A DNA stretch of 64,000 nt. Source: Paulownia fortunei (Eukaryota > Streptophyta > Magnoliopsida > Lamiales > Paulowniaceae). How positions within the stretch are numbered: the first letter of the stretch is position 1; the number at the start of each line of letters is the position of its first letter. Of this stretch, positions 1 to 13,407 are shown piece after piece. The DNA lies in the NCBI GenBank assembly GCA_019321725.1, contig CM033120.1:15406278-15470277 (forward strand), read 5' to 3'. The position numbers and the translations under genes were made by a program. The notes beneath the pieces were generated by a model. It saw only the letters and a program-made list of their open reading frames with translations, was not told the origin of the DNA and searched no databases.

Positions 1-154
1 CCAAACTCGAAGGCCCAAAGCTCTGTCCCTAAATTACGCGACAAAAAAATGGTTTTATTTTTAAGTTTTGTTTTTATATTTTTTATTTTTTACGATTCCA
101 AATTTCTATTCCCTCTCTCTTTTCCCTCCCAAGTCCCAATTCCCCACCCCTCTT

Positions 155-262
155 ATGGCTTCGCATCTCTCTCTTCTCTGCAGGTATGTACGGATTCCGC
201 TCTTGATACGACGCCGTCCATGGAGGTTTAGAAGCTTGGATGGAATCGATGCTGGAGATTGA
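155..262 (+). other. Upstream ORF overlapping the PHD gene start
   Basis: An ATG at 155 opens a 35-codon frame that ends at 262, beyond the presumed main start at 240 and in a different frame. If transcription begins upstream of 155, ribosomes would meet this ATG first. A very short second one (ATG at 220, three codons) lies between them. The sequence CAG-GTATGT at 181 also resembles a splice donor, so the leader may be spliced instead. Real translation is unproven. Confidence 0.35.
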
Positions 263-3200
263 ATTGTCCGAGGCGAGACCGGAGGGCGTCGGTGAGAAGC
301 GGCAACCGGCTGAGGATGAACATGTGTTGAAGGTGGCTTCGCCGCCCAAGAGAATTAAGGGAGAGAGTGGTCGGGGTTTGGTTGGGGATGTGAGGAAGGT
401 GGCGGAGATGGTATTGGTGTTGGCGGCGATGGGGAAAATGAGGGGAGGAAGGGGGCCCACTGAGACAGAGAAGGAGTTGATGGCGGAGTCACGGAACAGG
501 TTGGTTGAGCTTTGTGAGGGTTTTGCGCCCAAGGACGTGTTCCCAATGGATGCTTTTGGGGTGTGATTGAGGATTTGGGGCTTAATAAATTGAAAGAACA
601 GAAGCTAGGGTTTCGGCCTCCTAAAATGTCCATTGCTCAGAAGTTGTTGGTCTCCAAAAGAAAGGTTTATTTTTGCTTTTCTAAATTTTCTGGCTGGTTC
701 TTTGGTTTGTTTCATTATTGTTATCCCGATTTTTTTTTCATGGTTGTATCAAGAACAGAGATTGAGTTGAGAATATTGGTTGGAATTTGATTGCTCAGTC
801 ACGAGGCCGTTGGATGGGATATGGATGTGGAGCTCTATTAGGGGGATTGGTTGAAGGGAAAAGACTTTTTGAGGATTATTTGGATGTCTTTCTCATTTAT
901 TGGGGGAACATTTTTTTTTAAGATCTTATCTCTCTCATGATAAAAGCTTGGTTACACTTGGTAATTTCGTGACTGAAGTATTGAAAAGTTTGACTGAGAA
1001 TGATATTTAATGTGCCATGGAATGTAAAATAATTATTCAGTGTCGTGTAGTCCAGCATTGGCTTTGCATTGTCAATGAAAAATTTGAAGGAAGAACTAAT
1101 GGACTGTTACACAGCGTTGAAGCCTGTTGATTCCATTATTCAGGGCCCAATTGAAGTTATTCTTCCGAAATTTGTTGGTTTTAAATTTTGGGCTCTATTC
1201 TAGTGGATTTAATTAGCCAATATGATGCATACAAAATCTGAATAGGTGCCAAAATGGAACTATCTTTTGTTGAGGCACTTATTATGCATTGGCTGGTGAA
1301 CTATCATATTCAATTGGTGACCACTGGCTTGTTGGTGACAGCTGCTTTAGAATTTGGCCTGTGTGCTTTATTAGATGTTTTAAGCTAAGTCGCACTTGTA
1401 AGAGAGTTGATCATGCAACAAGCTTTTTACAATAAATCACTTCATTCCTCCAACTTTGGAATTGACCATGGTAGGGGCGCCTTGACCTCTCCCAAATTTC
1501 AAAACTTTCTTATGATGCCACGTCGATAATTTTGAAAACTCTAGATTATTATAATATCTAAATATGTGTCCTTTTTTCACATGTTCATTTTATGTTGTTT
1601 CTTTCCTTTTTGAGCTTGCAATCTATTGCCATAGCTACTAGTTCTAAATCTTTCTTAGGGTTGTTTTGCACTTTAAAAACTGAAAAAAATTATGCATACC
1701 AATCCAAATTCTATTTTGAAAGCTAGAGTTGTTTATTACTGTCTTAAAACGATTCTTTCAAGATAAATTATAGCTGGTGATTGGTGATCACTGTGTTGGA
1801 TGTTCTGATGAATTAAGCATAGCAGATTAGGGCTTCAAGTAATCACTAAACAACGAAGTTTGAGAATAGGTTTTAATGAATAATGATTCATGTGAAGATT
1901 GTATGCAACCTTTTCTATGGTTTCTCCAAGATGAGATACGTTTCTGAGCCAGGAAATTAAGATTTTAAGACTTGTTGTTGAGTTATATCTCGAGTATTGG
2001 GAATGTCACAAAACTAAACTTTCGTGATTTTCTTTCTAGAGAAAACACAATTAGATGGTAGATTTGGCAGATGCCAATTCGAAACAAGAGTGTATCAAAT
2101 TAAAGAGTATATTTTTATATGAAGATTATCCGTTGAGAAAAATGTTGAGCATGATGAAATAAAATCCAAGAAATGGCCTCATTGCTTTGTACGTTATGAC
2201 TATGTGGCATGATTTTCCAAGTTTGCTAAAGATGTATGCTTTCCGTATTTTCTTCTAACTTTTTCTTTAGTTTTTAAGTAAGGGTATCACATGCCTATAA
2301 AATTATTTGAAACCCTTTGTTCTTGAATTCGAGTATTTCTTGTCTCTATGCATTTTTATTTTGTGTGCTAAAGAATAAAAATATTGTTGTTCTTGAGGAA
2401 CAGATAAATATTTCTTTGCATTTATGAATATTTATTACTTTTTCTTCACCAATTTTTATGACTACTATTTGCGGAGAGAGTCAATGTTTATATTGTTATC
2501 CATCAGAGACTCAAAGACTGACCTGTACATACTTTAGGTTTTCCGTTTTCCTATTGAGAAATAATGGATCCCTTCCACGCGGAAAAATAATAGAGCAAAT
2601 CAACTCCATCATTTTTCTTTTTTCTTTGGTTCTTTGCATAAGTTTCTTTTAGGATTGGGTTTATTTGCATTACCTGTTATATTGGTGAGCTTACACGTAG
2701 TATCGACAAACTGTAAGATTCAAACTCATAATCATTTTAGGAAGTTTGTTGTTAACATTCTGATTTGATTTCAGATGACCTTTTGTTAATTTTTTTAATG
2801 ATGGAGTCTATCCTCGAGAATGCTAACATTTATCCTCATCCATACCATGACATGGTTAAGTTTATGAGTCATATTTATGTTACAAAGGTTATGAAAATAG
2901 ATCTATGCACACTATCTATGGAGTTGAGCAACTATTTTCAATTCACAAGCATAATTTCTTATAATTTCATCCCAAATTTATGCTAGTTCCATAGAAGTGT
3001 AGCTGCTCAATTTTTGGCAATTCTGATGAGAAAATGGTAAAAAGTAACTACTGCAAAATTACCTTTGATTTGCTTTTTTTTTTTTTTTGTGGGTAGCAAA
3101 CCTTGTAGGAGATTTTATATCTTGATTATTAACATATGAAATCACATACCAAACGAACGAATGGCCCCCAAATGGAATCATAATGTCTCACATGCATATC

Positions 3201-6200
3201 TGACAAAAAAAATTGAAATTACCATATGAGGAGGACAACATAAGTGAGCATTAATTAAATTGCTTGTGGGAAACTTTGTATTTAATTGCACTAGGTCATT
3301 TTTCTATGTTATGCACATTGTTAGATCATTATTCCTATGCTATGTACATCATTCAATAGTAAGAAGGGCCTTCCTGGTGAAGCAATGAAGACAGAGAAAA
3401 AAGTTAATGCAAAACATATGGCATTGAAATCGCAATAAGATGTTTTATATTTTTGGGTGTATGTTGTGATGTTTCTGCTTGTGCCTTAATTTTGGTAAAA
3501 CATAGTTCATGCACACTATTTTCCACACGGTGTCAAATTTTGCAGGCAATGTTTGCACCTAAACTATGCTAAACTTTTAGCTCGTCTGCCAATTCATTCA
3601 ATCTTTTTCATCCTTTTGATTGGTTGGTCAATTACATCAATGAGTTAAATAGTTTTTCAGCCTGTAGCTTTTCTCTTAGCAAGTTTAGTTTAGTTTATTT
3701 ATTTTAAATTTTTGAATAAGACATAAAAATTTGTTTTCTTGTCCGGCTTTAGTTGATTGCATACTGCTAATTAAAATGTAATTATGCTTTATCCTGACAC
3801 TTAATTTTTCTCTTATCCTCTGTTTTAGATGGAAAAAGCAGAAGATTTTTTGCTACCATCTACTCCACATGCATCTCAACGTCTGCAAGGGAATTCTGGT
3901 GCAGCAGTTGAAAGTCATAGTGCATTGCATCATGTTCGAATGTCTCAATTGGATAAATCAAGTCACATATCTTCCGGAAGTTTCCAATCTGCTTCACCTT
4001 TAGGCCATGGTACCACAGCAAATTATACATCTTTGCCATATCAACTTCCTACTAGTGAGATAAGACCAGTGGTTTCCAGCGCTTTGCCCTCCAGCCATTT
4101 GGTTTCAGCAGCATTTCCAAGAGCCGACAGGCCAAATCTGAGATCAGATGGAAGATCAAATGTTTCATCAAATGCTTCACAAGTTCAAGGTAACACAAGT
4201 TCTTGCTTTTAGTTTTTGATGATGGCCTGCTCTGCTAACATTACAATTTGTCTTTTGCTACCTTTGACTTTTTTTATAAATGAAAATTGCATAACTGAGT
4301 AATATCTTTATCTCCTGGGAATTTATTTAGAGGATATTATCTGCTTGAACACTACTTTGTGCCACAGCACTTCACTTTCGGAAATTGCCTTACCATGTCA
4401 CGACCATCTTATTCTTCTTTGTATTTCCTCTGGTATTCAAATTTCTATCATCTTTCATGTTGCAGCAAATTACTCTGTTAACTCATCTCTGAGGAATCCA
4501 ACTTGGTCAATGCAACCCCCGTCTGTTTCATCAGCCAAAATTGGATCAGATAACAAGGTTCCTGTAAAAATGTCCCTTAGTGTTGAGGGAACTGCTGATG
4601 TTAAATCTGGATTGGCCCCTCAAATGATGTCTAGGACAGTTATTGCTCAGACAACAACTGGACCACCTTCCAAAGGCGCTAACTATGTTCAGGCTTCTAA
4701 GGGAAATACCCATGCTGAAATTGGTAAGATTGTTCAGAAATTATTGCAACCGTGGATTTCTGAGCCCCCTACTTGGATTTCACCTTCTAGGGATTATATG
4801 AACAAGGCTTTGACTTGTCAGATGTGCATGTCTACCATAACTGAGATAGATAGTATACTCATTTGTGATGCTTGCGAAAAAGGGTATCACTTAACATGCC
4901 TCCAGACAACTAATCAAAAAAGAGTTCCGATAGGGGAGTGGCATTGTGGAAAGTGCTTGTCGTTAAACAATGGGAAACCCTTGCCTCCTAAATATGGCCG
5001 CGTCATGAGAAACATGAATGCATCTTTAAATTCAACTGCTGTTCCATCCACTTCAAGTGAAAAATTTGGTGCTTCAGATGAGAAGGTTGGCCAGCTGAAG
5101 GTGACTGTCAATGGGAACACTTCAATGCAAAATGTTCCTACTGGTGCTGCGGGCAATAATTATAGCTATAAGATATCTTGGTCAAAGAGAGAAGATGCTA
5201 AAGCAATGCAACAGAATGATACTATCTCAAGTAGGGGTGAGATGGATGATAAAGTATCTTCTGGAAGATGCCCGGATAATATGATGAAAACCTCCAGTTC
5301 TGCTAGTGTTTCATCTGTGATCTCACCGGCTGACAAAACTTGTGATGAGAAAATGGTAGAATTAGAACCAAATCTCTTGGCAGAGTTAGATATGGTTCAT
5401 TTGTCTGACAAGTCCCTGATGATGCTAAATGCCCAAGATGGTATCTTAAGGATGCCAAATGGTGAAGCAAATACATTAAAGCACTCTCCAGAAAATCACG
5501 TTATGGTTAGGGATTCAAAAGAATCTCATGGTGATGAGAGTTTAAACCATAATTCAAATCTACAAAAGGAGGGAGAAGTAGTACGCGATAATCCTTCAGA
5601 AATTGCTTCCAATTCTGGGTTTATGAACCAGGGTAGGTCTTCCTCAGAGGGTTTGCATGCTGTCAATTGGGTTGGTGCCCCAGTTCAAGTTTTGGATGAG
5701 AAAATCTATTACAAATCTTGCAGCATCAATGGGGATGTTTATAAAGTTATGGATCATGTTCTTATTCTCTTTGACAATGACAAACTTATACCTTCAAAGC
5801 TTCAGGTGAGCATTCTATTGTGAATGTAAGAACTCATGATTTAGTTTCGTTGCAATTTTTTGATTACACATTGAGAGACTCTGTCATTAGCTACTTTCTC
5901 CGATGGAAAAAGCTTGCTGTACTTAATCTATGTTTGTCAGGCATTTATTTTATTCAATGGACTTGGCTTTGTTCCATTGTATGTGGTATTCGGAAACCCA
6001 AAGAACTAGTATGAACGTCTGCAGATGGATCTAGTTTGGTGTGATTGCTAGTTTGGCACATTCAGACTAATTATGAGTTTGTTTTGCAAATGGATTTTGG
6101 TCTTATAAGTCCATTTATGCAATTTTTGAGTGTTGGGTGAGTTTTGTTCTTTGTATTAAAAAAAACTTCCATCCATTAAGGATTTATTCTAGAGAAGTTA

Positions 6201-8895
6201 ACTTTGAAAATTTGTATTCATCAACTGGACTTTATTCTTCAATTGAACCAGACGCTGCATGTGAATAATTTTAGAGTATGGTGCTGGAAGACAGTATGGC
6301 TTCATCAACATCATGTGTTCAAATACAATTAGTTATGGTGCACCTTCATGAAGATGAAGATCTTACCATACTGTGTTGGTTCTATATGTTGAACTTGGAA
6401 GTATACCGACTGGTTGTAGATAATTAAACTCTTATAAATGCTTCTTTACTATCCTGACTTGCCAATGCATGCTGTCCTTGTGCCACCATTTTGAGTGTGG
6501 TTGATCATATGCGTATGTTTGGTTTTCATACTCCTGCCACTGTTGCATTCTTTCTGTGTACTTAGCTTGACTACAGTGCCTTGAGCAGACCTGAATGTTG
6601 TAGACTTACTCCTGGAACTTTTTGTCATTAGTTTTTCTAGCTGTGAGTGGAAACTGTGATTTTCCTAAGTATGTATGCTATTATGGCGTTACGATTATTG
6701 CTTCCTTCCTGCAGGCAATGTGGGAGGATAACAACACTGCAATGAAGTGGGTAACAGTAAATAGGTGTTACTTTCCTGGTGATCTGCCAGGGGATGTTGG
6801 ACGTCCATGTTGCCTGGAAAGCAGTGAGGTGAATCTTTAGTTATAGTTTAATGAATTTTTTCTGAGTGCACTGTTGTATGAACTTAAGAATTCATGACAT
6901 GGTCCAAGCATCATTGATCACTAAATGTGGGTTGTGGGGATCCTGTTTATCTTTATGCACATTAAGAGTTATGAGACCCATGTTTGGATACCTCAATATT
7001 TTTAAATATTCAGATGCTCTGACTTGTACTTGTCAAAATTTTGGTTTTCAGCGATATTATATAGGTTCCACTTCAATTATGTCACGGTATTAGGTCAAAA
7101 GTTTAAGGAAGCACAGCAAAATCATTGATCATTTTAAGGATAGCAGGTAACGCTTTGGACTGAAGTGAGAGTAAGCATGAGAAAGTTTCTGACGGTCTGT
7201 CTTGGATGTTTAAAACAAGACATGTACTCAGATATTTATACAAGTGTGTATTATATTAAGTTGGCTGCACATCAGTTATCACCTTGTTTGCCAAAACTTC
7301 ATGGAAACTTGACAAAATTTTATTGATTTTTGGCTAGATCAAGTAACTCATAATGAATTTAAGTTTGGGAAAGCTGAGAAAGTTGCTTGCTCATGTTGCT
7401 TAATTTGAAAATTGTTGACTTTTTATCTATGGCTTTTCTTTTGATATGGTAATACTCATCCTTGATGTGATTGTTGTATGCAGAAGTACTTTGTCGGATG
7501 GAGTGATTATACTTTGTATACAACTCTTTGCAGCTGAAAATTTTCCTAATTCTGTAAAGTGCAAAACTAATTGGAAGATGTTCATTTCATTTAACAAGAA
7601 CTAAAAGTTATTTTTGCGTTGTTTTTTCGTAGATATTTTGTTATCTTAATTATAAGCCAGTAAAGTCACTGTCTGTTTTGGTTTGTTTGTATATGTTGGG
7701 TTTATTAATTTGATAAACTTGACAACTTCCCATAGTTGTATGAAAGATATGAAAACACGTGAGTGATATAAAGGAGTAATTTGAGATGGTGATCCACTTC
7801 CAATAAAAAGTTAAGACTTCAGTTATCATATTAATCTGATTTTCTCTCATTTTTTGGATGCTTGCATTGCTCTTTATCAGTTTTGCATAATCTTAATTTA
7901 TATCTGACCTCTATCTCTCAGCAACTCAATGGCACGATCAGAAAGAGCAAACAACATTTTCTGACTTGTCATTTTTGACCCCATTCACATTCTAGTTTTA
8001 TGATTTCTTGTGCCGTCATTTTTTTATTCTTTTATTTTTTGCTGTTTTTCTTTTTTTCTTTTCATTTTTTTTTACTGTACTTGGCATTCAACAAGAAATG
8101 CTGTTTTGTTAATGAGAGTTCATATGCATTTGTTGTTAATTTTTTTACAGGTTTATGAGTCTACTAGCGGTAGAACATTGATGGCTGGCTTAATACAAAA
8201 CCCATGTGAGGTCCTGCCTGCAAGAAAGTTTGCCGAAGAGAGTGAAAAGAGAAGTCGTTCAAAGACACAGCGGAATGATCGTTTGCCTCCACTTTATCTG
8301 TGCAAGTGCGTCTATTGCTTTATGCATTCCCTTTTACTTCCCAGCTTTTGAAAATTGGAATTGTGATTAAATTATTCTTGAAAGTGACACGGCTTCTAAT
8401 ACCCACGATGTGTCACGATATAATAAACCTACTTATTTTCACTTATTCCCGCTCCTGCACTTCAGTTTATACTCTCCATACAGCAGTGTACTACTATACT
8501 TCATTAATTTTGCGGCCATGATAATTTAAATCATACACTTGTGCCAGCATACTGTCTGCTCTGATGTTGACAGTTGCAGTGATGGTATTCTATGATACTT
8601 GAGATTGGTTAAAAACTTCTGAAACTTTTGTAAGAAAAATGAAGGGATATGAGGAGCAAAATTCATAGTTATGATCAACGATTACTTTAAGTAATAAATC
8701 CTTTTAGTAGATTTAAGGTGGTGTTGGACATCTCATGTTAGAAAAGCAGCAAATCTGATTAGTTTTCTGCTTTTCAATTTCTGTTTTGTTTTTTCCAATT
8801 TATTAACTTCATTTGTCTTCTATTCATTATATATTTTGTTTTGCAGATGGATTTATGATGAATCGAAAGGGCTATTCCGGGATATTTCCTGTTAA
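240..8895 (+). CDS. PHD-finger protein with BAH-like C-terminal region, frameshifted in exon 1
   Basis: Six coding exons are read: 240-664, 3829-4189, 4466-5805, 6715-6828, 8151-8305 and 8847-8895 (stop). All junctions are GT-AG and in phase, giving about 814 residues if one missing base in exon 1 is allowed for. Around residues 380-427 there is a C4HC3 PHD zinc finger (CQMC, CDAC, HLTC, then CGKC). The last 190 residues, starting near APVQVLDEKIYYKS, look like a BAH domain. The middle is Ser/Asn-rich and low complexity. PHD fingers typically read histone H3 tails, so a nuclear chromatin role is inferred. The family resembles Arabidopsis At3g20280/At1g50620 from memory. The frame that opens at 240 stops at 564-566, while the conserved continuation (IEDLGLNKL) lies in another frame, so as written the gene encodes only 108 residues. 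Intron 1 is long (3.16 kb). The alternative to a sequence error is a genuine broken allele. Confidence 0.88.
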
Positions 8896-10013
8896 ATATG
8901 CTGTAGGCATATCATAGGTCAGAAAATTATGTATGCTGCCACCTTTTAGCGCACATTCTAATCAGGTATACTATATATAAATATCAATTAGTGGCACAAT
9001 ATTTTTCACTCTGTATGTCTTGAATTGATATATTGCTTCCTTTCTATCTTCTTCATTACTTGTTCAGAAATGAAAATGCTTTGGCTGTTGATGCAGAACA
9101 ATTTTCTTGAACTGCTTTTTTGTTCATCTCTTTTTCGTCATGTCTTCTGCAAAATGTAGAAAATTATTGCTTAAATATTCAGACCGTAAATAATATACAT
9201 ATACGACATGTAGTGTGGTGTGTGTAGTTCGAACAAGGGATTTTTCTCACGCCACCAGCCACAAACCTACCCCTGCACCTGCACAAGAGATAAATATGAA
9301 AGTAATTTTCACACAGCTTTTAGTGCGTTAGTGAATTTTCTGAATTATTTTTTCAATGCCTATTTACTTACATTTCATGTTAACTTTCCCTGGCAAGTTG
9401 GCAATTGATTGTAACATGGGCAAATGTTTGTTAACAGGTAGCTTGTTGCTGTAGTGGCTCCTTCACAATGAAGCAGGGGTGCTCAAATTCAGCTGTGTAC
9501 TATTGTAGCTCTATTTGTAGTCTGTGTCATTTCATTGATATGTAGCTTGAGATGGAACTTTTTTTAAACACCCTGTACTGGTGTTCAGGATCTACATTCC
9601 ATAGTTGTTGGATGTAAATTTGACAGGCATTGCCTTTTTTTCTTCCCCTTCTTTTTAATGATCATTTTAAATTTTCGTAAGTTTTTGATACAAAGTTTGA
9701 CTTTGTTTTAAAAATTGACAAATGTCTCTCCTCCCCAGGCTTCGCAGTCAGTTGTTTGCATCTTACAGTGGGTCAGATTCACTTGAATCCTTGTTCTGAC
9801 TTGTGCTTGGGCTCAAAGACCTAATTGACCCTGGATTTGATGATGGCTGATGTCCCAACTTGATTGTTGATTGTGGTTTTGGGAAATAAGTGCAAGCATT
9901 TTAAGCTTTCATGATGGTGAACGCCAATCTGGTTACAGAGTTATTACTCTGTCGGCTGCTGGGGAGAATAAGACTGCATAGGGAACACTATCATTCTAAC
10001 TTTGAATAGGTAG

Positions 10014-10162
10014 GCAGCGACCAGAAATCGGGATACATCGGTTATCATCTTTTATACTTTATTTCATATTCCTTGAATGCTCAGTACGGTGCGGCAACCA
10101 GAAATTGGAAAATCGGCTGTTTATCGTTTGTATCTTATATACATTGCTTCAATGCTTAGTAC
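10014..10162 (+). repeat. Diverged tandem duplication, about 75 bp unit, two copies
   Basis: The stretch 10014-10088 and the following 10091-10162 align along their length. Both open with GC[AG]GC[GA]ACCAGAAAT and close with AATGCT[CT]AGTAC, with roughly a quarter of positions changed between them. Nothing suggests coding. Confidence 0.7.
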
Positions 10163-10557
10163 CACAACATTACAAGAACTTGAGATCCCGAAGGCCGACA
10201 AGTGATGGCTTTGCTCAATCAAGGCCAATTTAACACACAAGTCTTCATTCTTCAATAGCAAGCTAACCTAACTGCAGTAACCCACAAGACAATTTAAATG
10301 GGTCTGTCAAACCTATTGAATTAAGGTTACTTCAAGAATTCGACATCCTTGACGATAGAATTTACTTTTTCCTTTATTAATGACCAGACCATTTAAGTTA
10401 AGCCCATGTTCGATCAGTTTTGCCTCGTAAATCCACAACCAGAAGTTGAATTTTTTTAACAATAATAGGGCATGTGTTCCTTACGTGACATGCATATTAT
10501 CGAATTAAATTTCCAATTGGAAATGACAAGTCACATAATAGTGGCTCATGGGTGCAT

Positions 10558-10920
10558 GTTTGTCCTCAAGTTGGTTACCCTTTTCAACTTTGGACTAGTA
10601 ATTTTGATTTGTTATTTTTTAACTCATTAGTAATTTAAATATTTTTTTGTCAAAAACATTCAATTTTTGATTAGAAAGTTCAAAATTGGAATCCCAACCA
10701 CATCGCCAACCAAGCACTTCCACCCGAGCCCTAGCCCGCCCGACACCCCAACCCAACATAAAAAATATTCCCAAATTTTTGAACCATTCGGCCAAATTTT
10801 GAATATTTCTGGTTAAAATGATCTAAATTGCTATTAATCAAAAGATATTGAACTATAATTGTTAATTCAATAATTAAAGGTCTAAAGTTGAAAATAGCCC
10901 AACTTACAAGACTAAAAATA
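10558..10920. mobile_element. Foldback (MITE-like) element with ~110-150 bp inverted arms
   Basis: The left arm, about 10558-10690, and the reverse complement of about 10775-10920 share the same order of motifs: TTTCAACTTT, a Ca/Ta-rich stretch, TTTGAT or TTTTAAC, AGCAATTTA or AGTAATTTA, and ATTCAAAATTT-like blocks. They flank a short GC-rich core (about 10690-10770) rich in CCC runs. No transposase was seen. The arm sequence recurs in the tandem repeat at 12521-13168, so the family is dispersed. Termini and target duplication could not be fixed by eye. Confidence 0.55.
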
Positions 10921-11378
10921 TAATTTTTGCCATGGCTCGTTCATCCTGAATGATGATCCAATATAGAGCTAGGGTTTTTTATGCCTTGGTTGAGCACATT
11001 TATGTCTTTTATTTTGTGGATTGATATATAGTTATATTGATGATGGTGGTCACAAACACATAAAAGTTGAACAGGGACAGAATCATTTATCTAGTGTTGA
11101 TAGCTGCCACAATTGAGCATAGATCTTTTAAGTGAAGTGTGGAAACAATTCATTGCAACCCTATTAGGGTTCATGAAATTAACTTTAACTTCAAAGACAA
11201 TTAAAAAGAAGCAAGCACGTACAAATGGGATGATTTATCAATTTTGCATGCATTATTAAAGAATAATTATGATAATAATTAGTTTAGCTATGTTTCATGA
11301 AGTACCATGATGTATGAATCGATTAGGGTGACAGTACAGGTTAAAAGAAATCCACAAATAATAACTTCATAAAACTGA

Positions 11379-11402
11379 ATATATATATATATATATATAT
11401 AT
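11379..11402. repeat. (AT)12 microsatellite
   Basis: Twelve uninterrupted AT dinucleotides in intergenic DNA. Confidence 0.95.
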
Positions 11403-12520
11403 TTACATAGAAAATCTTTGTGTTTGAGTCATTTATATGCTATCAACACTTACTTGCCAAAGAATTCTTTCTGTTTATCATTGAAAATTGAGACTGCAAA
11501 TAAAATTTTCCAAAGACGAACTTTGAGCAGAATGATAGCTTACTTTACAACAGTTGAAGATCCTCTTGACCAAGTTTTGAACATTAAACCCAAAGCAAGT
11601 ACAAAGTTTGGCATAGCAAGTTGTTATATTATTAATCCATACCACCCTATTATTTTATTGGTCCAAATTCACATTAATCATGAGGTAATATGACTAATTA
11701 GTTTTCATTTTTGGAATTCAGTCTCTTTTTTGACAATTATTGTTCGATTTGGGTCAGAATTGTACACGAGGGAAACGGGTCAGGATAGACTTCAATTCGG
11801 GGGTCCAAATACTTAAGAATGGGTTGACTTGCAACCAAAGTGATAATTAGAGATAAAGGTGCAAAAAATTGAGTCAAACTAAATCTGCATTATAAGGTTA
11901 GTTTGAGTTTTTCTTGGCAAACTTGAAATTATATTTAAATTTGATTTAATAGATAAAAAACTTAACCTAATGTGTTTTAATCAATTCAAATTTGAATATT
12001 ATCGAACCAAGAAAAAAACGTTCAAAATTTCTAAAATATATGTTGTTAAACAATTCAAGTTTCGAACAATTTTTTTTACTCATTTTAATTAACGACTTTT
12101 CTAATATTGTACCCAACACATATATATTTTATGTCAAATATTTCATTTTCAGAAAAATAAAATACTCAACGGTGAAATGCGTCACTCTTCAAAGTTCAAA
12201 CATCACTCTATTTCACAGCCAAAACAAAATTGCATTCATTTTTTGATGGAGAGTGAGCACCCCTCCGCTGAGAAGCGCGTGCGTTTGCTTTGGTGTATTT
12301 GCATGAGAATTAAAAGGCCAAATCCAACAATAACTGATAAACCTCTTGCATGAATTAGGGGGAAATTAAACCTTGATTTTTGGGTTGACCGTTTTCAGAA
12401 GAATAATTATCAAAAAATAGTTTTTTTTTATTAATCTCCCTAATCTTCTTTATTTAAAAGCGGTTGGAATTGTCGTCATTACATCCCACTAATGATGGAC
12501 TCATTAAAAAAAAGAGAGGA

Positions 12521-13168
12521 AACTGTTAGTTATATGATGTCAAAACCGCAAAATTGTATTTTTTTTTTCTTCTGTAAATCAGCTTATGTTTAACTTTGAA
12601 CTTTTATATATTAAATTAATAATTTTAATTTATTATCTTTTAATTCAGTAGCAATTTAAATTCTTTTAACGAGAAATATTCAAATATTGATCGAAAAGTC
12701 TAAAATTTGAAGATTTTTTTTTTAATTTGGAGGAAAAACTGATAATATGGTGATTATATAATTGTGACATGGTGACCAATTAAATATAAAATATGATTAT
12801 ATAGACAAGACAAAACATAAAATATAATTATATGAATAAAACATATAAAATTTGTAAGATTTAAACTTGCACCAAAACTATTAGTTATATGGTGCCTAAA
12901 TGATAAAATTGTATTCTTGATCCAGTAAATTAACTCATATTCAACTTTGAACCTTTATGTATTGAATTAGTAATTTTGGTGTGTTATCTTTTGATTCAAT
13001 AGCAATTTTAAGTTCTTTTAGTTGAAAATATTCAAATTTTGATCGAAAAGTTTTTATTTGAGAATCTTTCTATTTGAGAGAAAATTAATAATGTGGTAAT
13101 GACATATCTGACGACTAGATAAAAAATATGCTTATACGAATAAAACGTATAAAGCTTAATCTTGTTTA
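12521..13168 (+). repeat. Two diverged tandem copies of a ~300-355 bp repeat
   Basis: Copy 1 spans about 12521-12875 and copy 2 about 12876-13168. Each begins AACTRTTAGTTATATG, then carries AAAATTGTAT, CAACTTTGAAC or TAACTTTGAAC, AGCAATTT, ATTCAAAT and GATCGAAAAG in the same order, and each ends near GAATAAAACRTATAAA. The internal section matches the arms of the foldback element at 10558-10920. No long ORF is present. A non-autonomous transposon that inserted twice, or duplicated locally, is the simplest reading. Confidence 0.65.
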
Positions 13169-13186
13169 TTTAAAAACTTACAAGGA

Positions 13187-13407
13187 CAATTGCACACATA
13201 TATATATATATATATATTGTAATCCAAGATTTTAGAAATTTTTGGCCCCGGATTAATCTCGGATGAGAATCGACCTTCCCTCATGGTTTGGTTCTCAGAT
13301 AAATTTAATGGACAAGCAGTTCATACTCGACGAAAAGGAATCAAACCCACAATTTACTGCATTTTTTCTCAAATGCTCACCACTACGCCGTGGGTCAATC
13401 AATTGCA
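13187..13407 (-). mobile_element. tRNA-derived SINE with target-site duplication
   Basis: On the minus strand a tRNA-like A box (GGCGTAGTGGTGAGC, near 13375-13390) is followed about 30 bases on by a B box (GGTTTGATTCC, 13338-13348), then about 120 bases of non-tRNA body, ending in a (TA)n tail at about 13197-13217. The same eight bases, CAATTGCA, flank it at 13187-13194 and 13400-13407, as expected of a target-site duplication. The length of about 200 bp fits plant SINEs. Family not named. Confidence 0.72.

Noticed and set aside
83..532. Minus-strand open frame of 149 codons
   Set aside because: Antisense of PHD gene exon 1; Pro/Ser-rich composition and no family resemblance.
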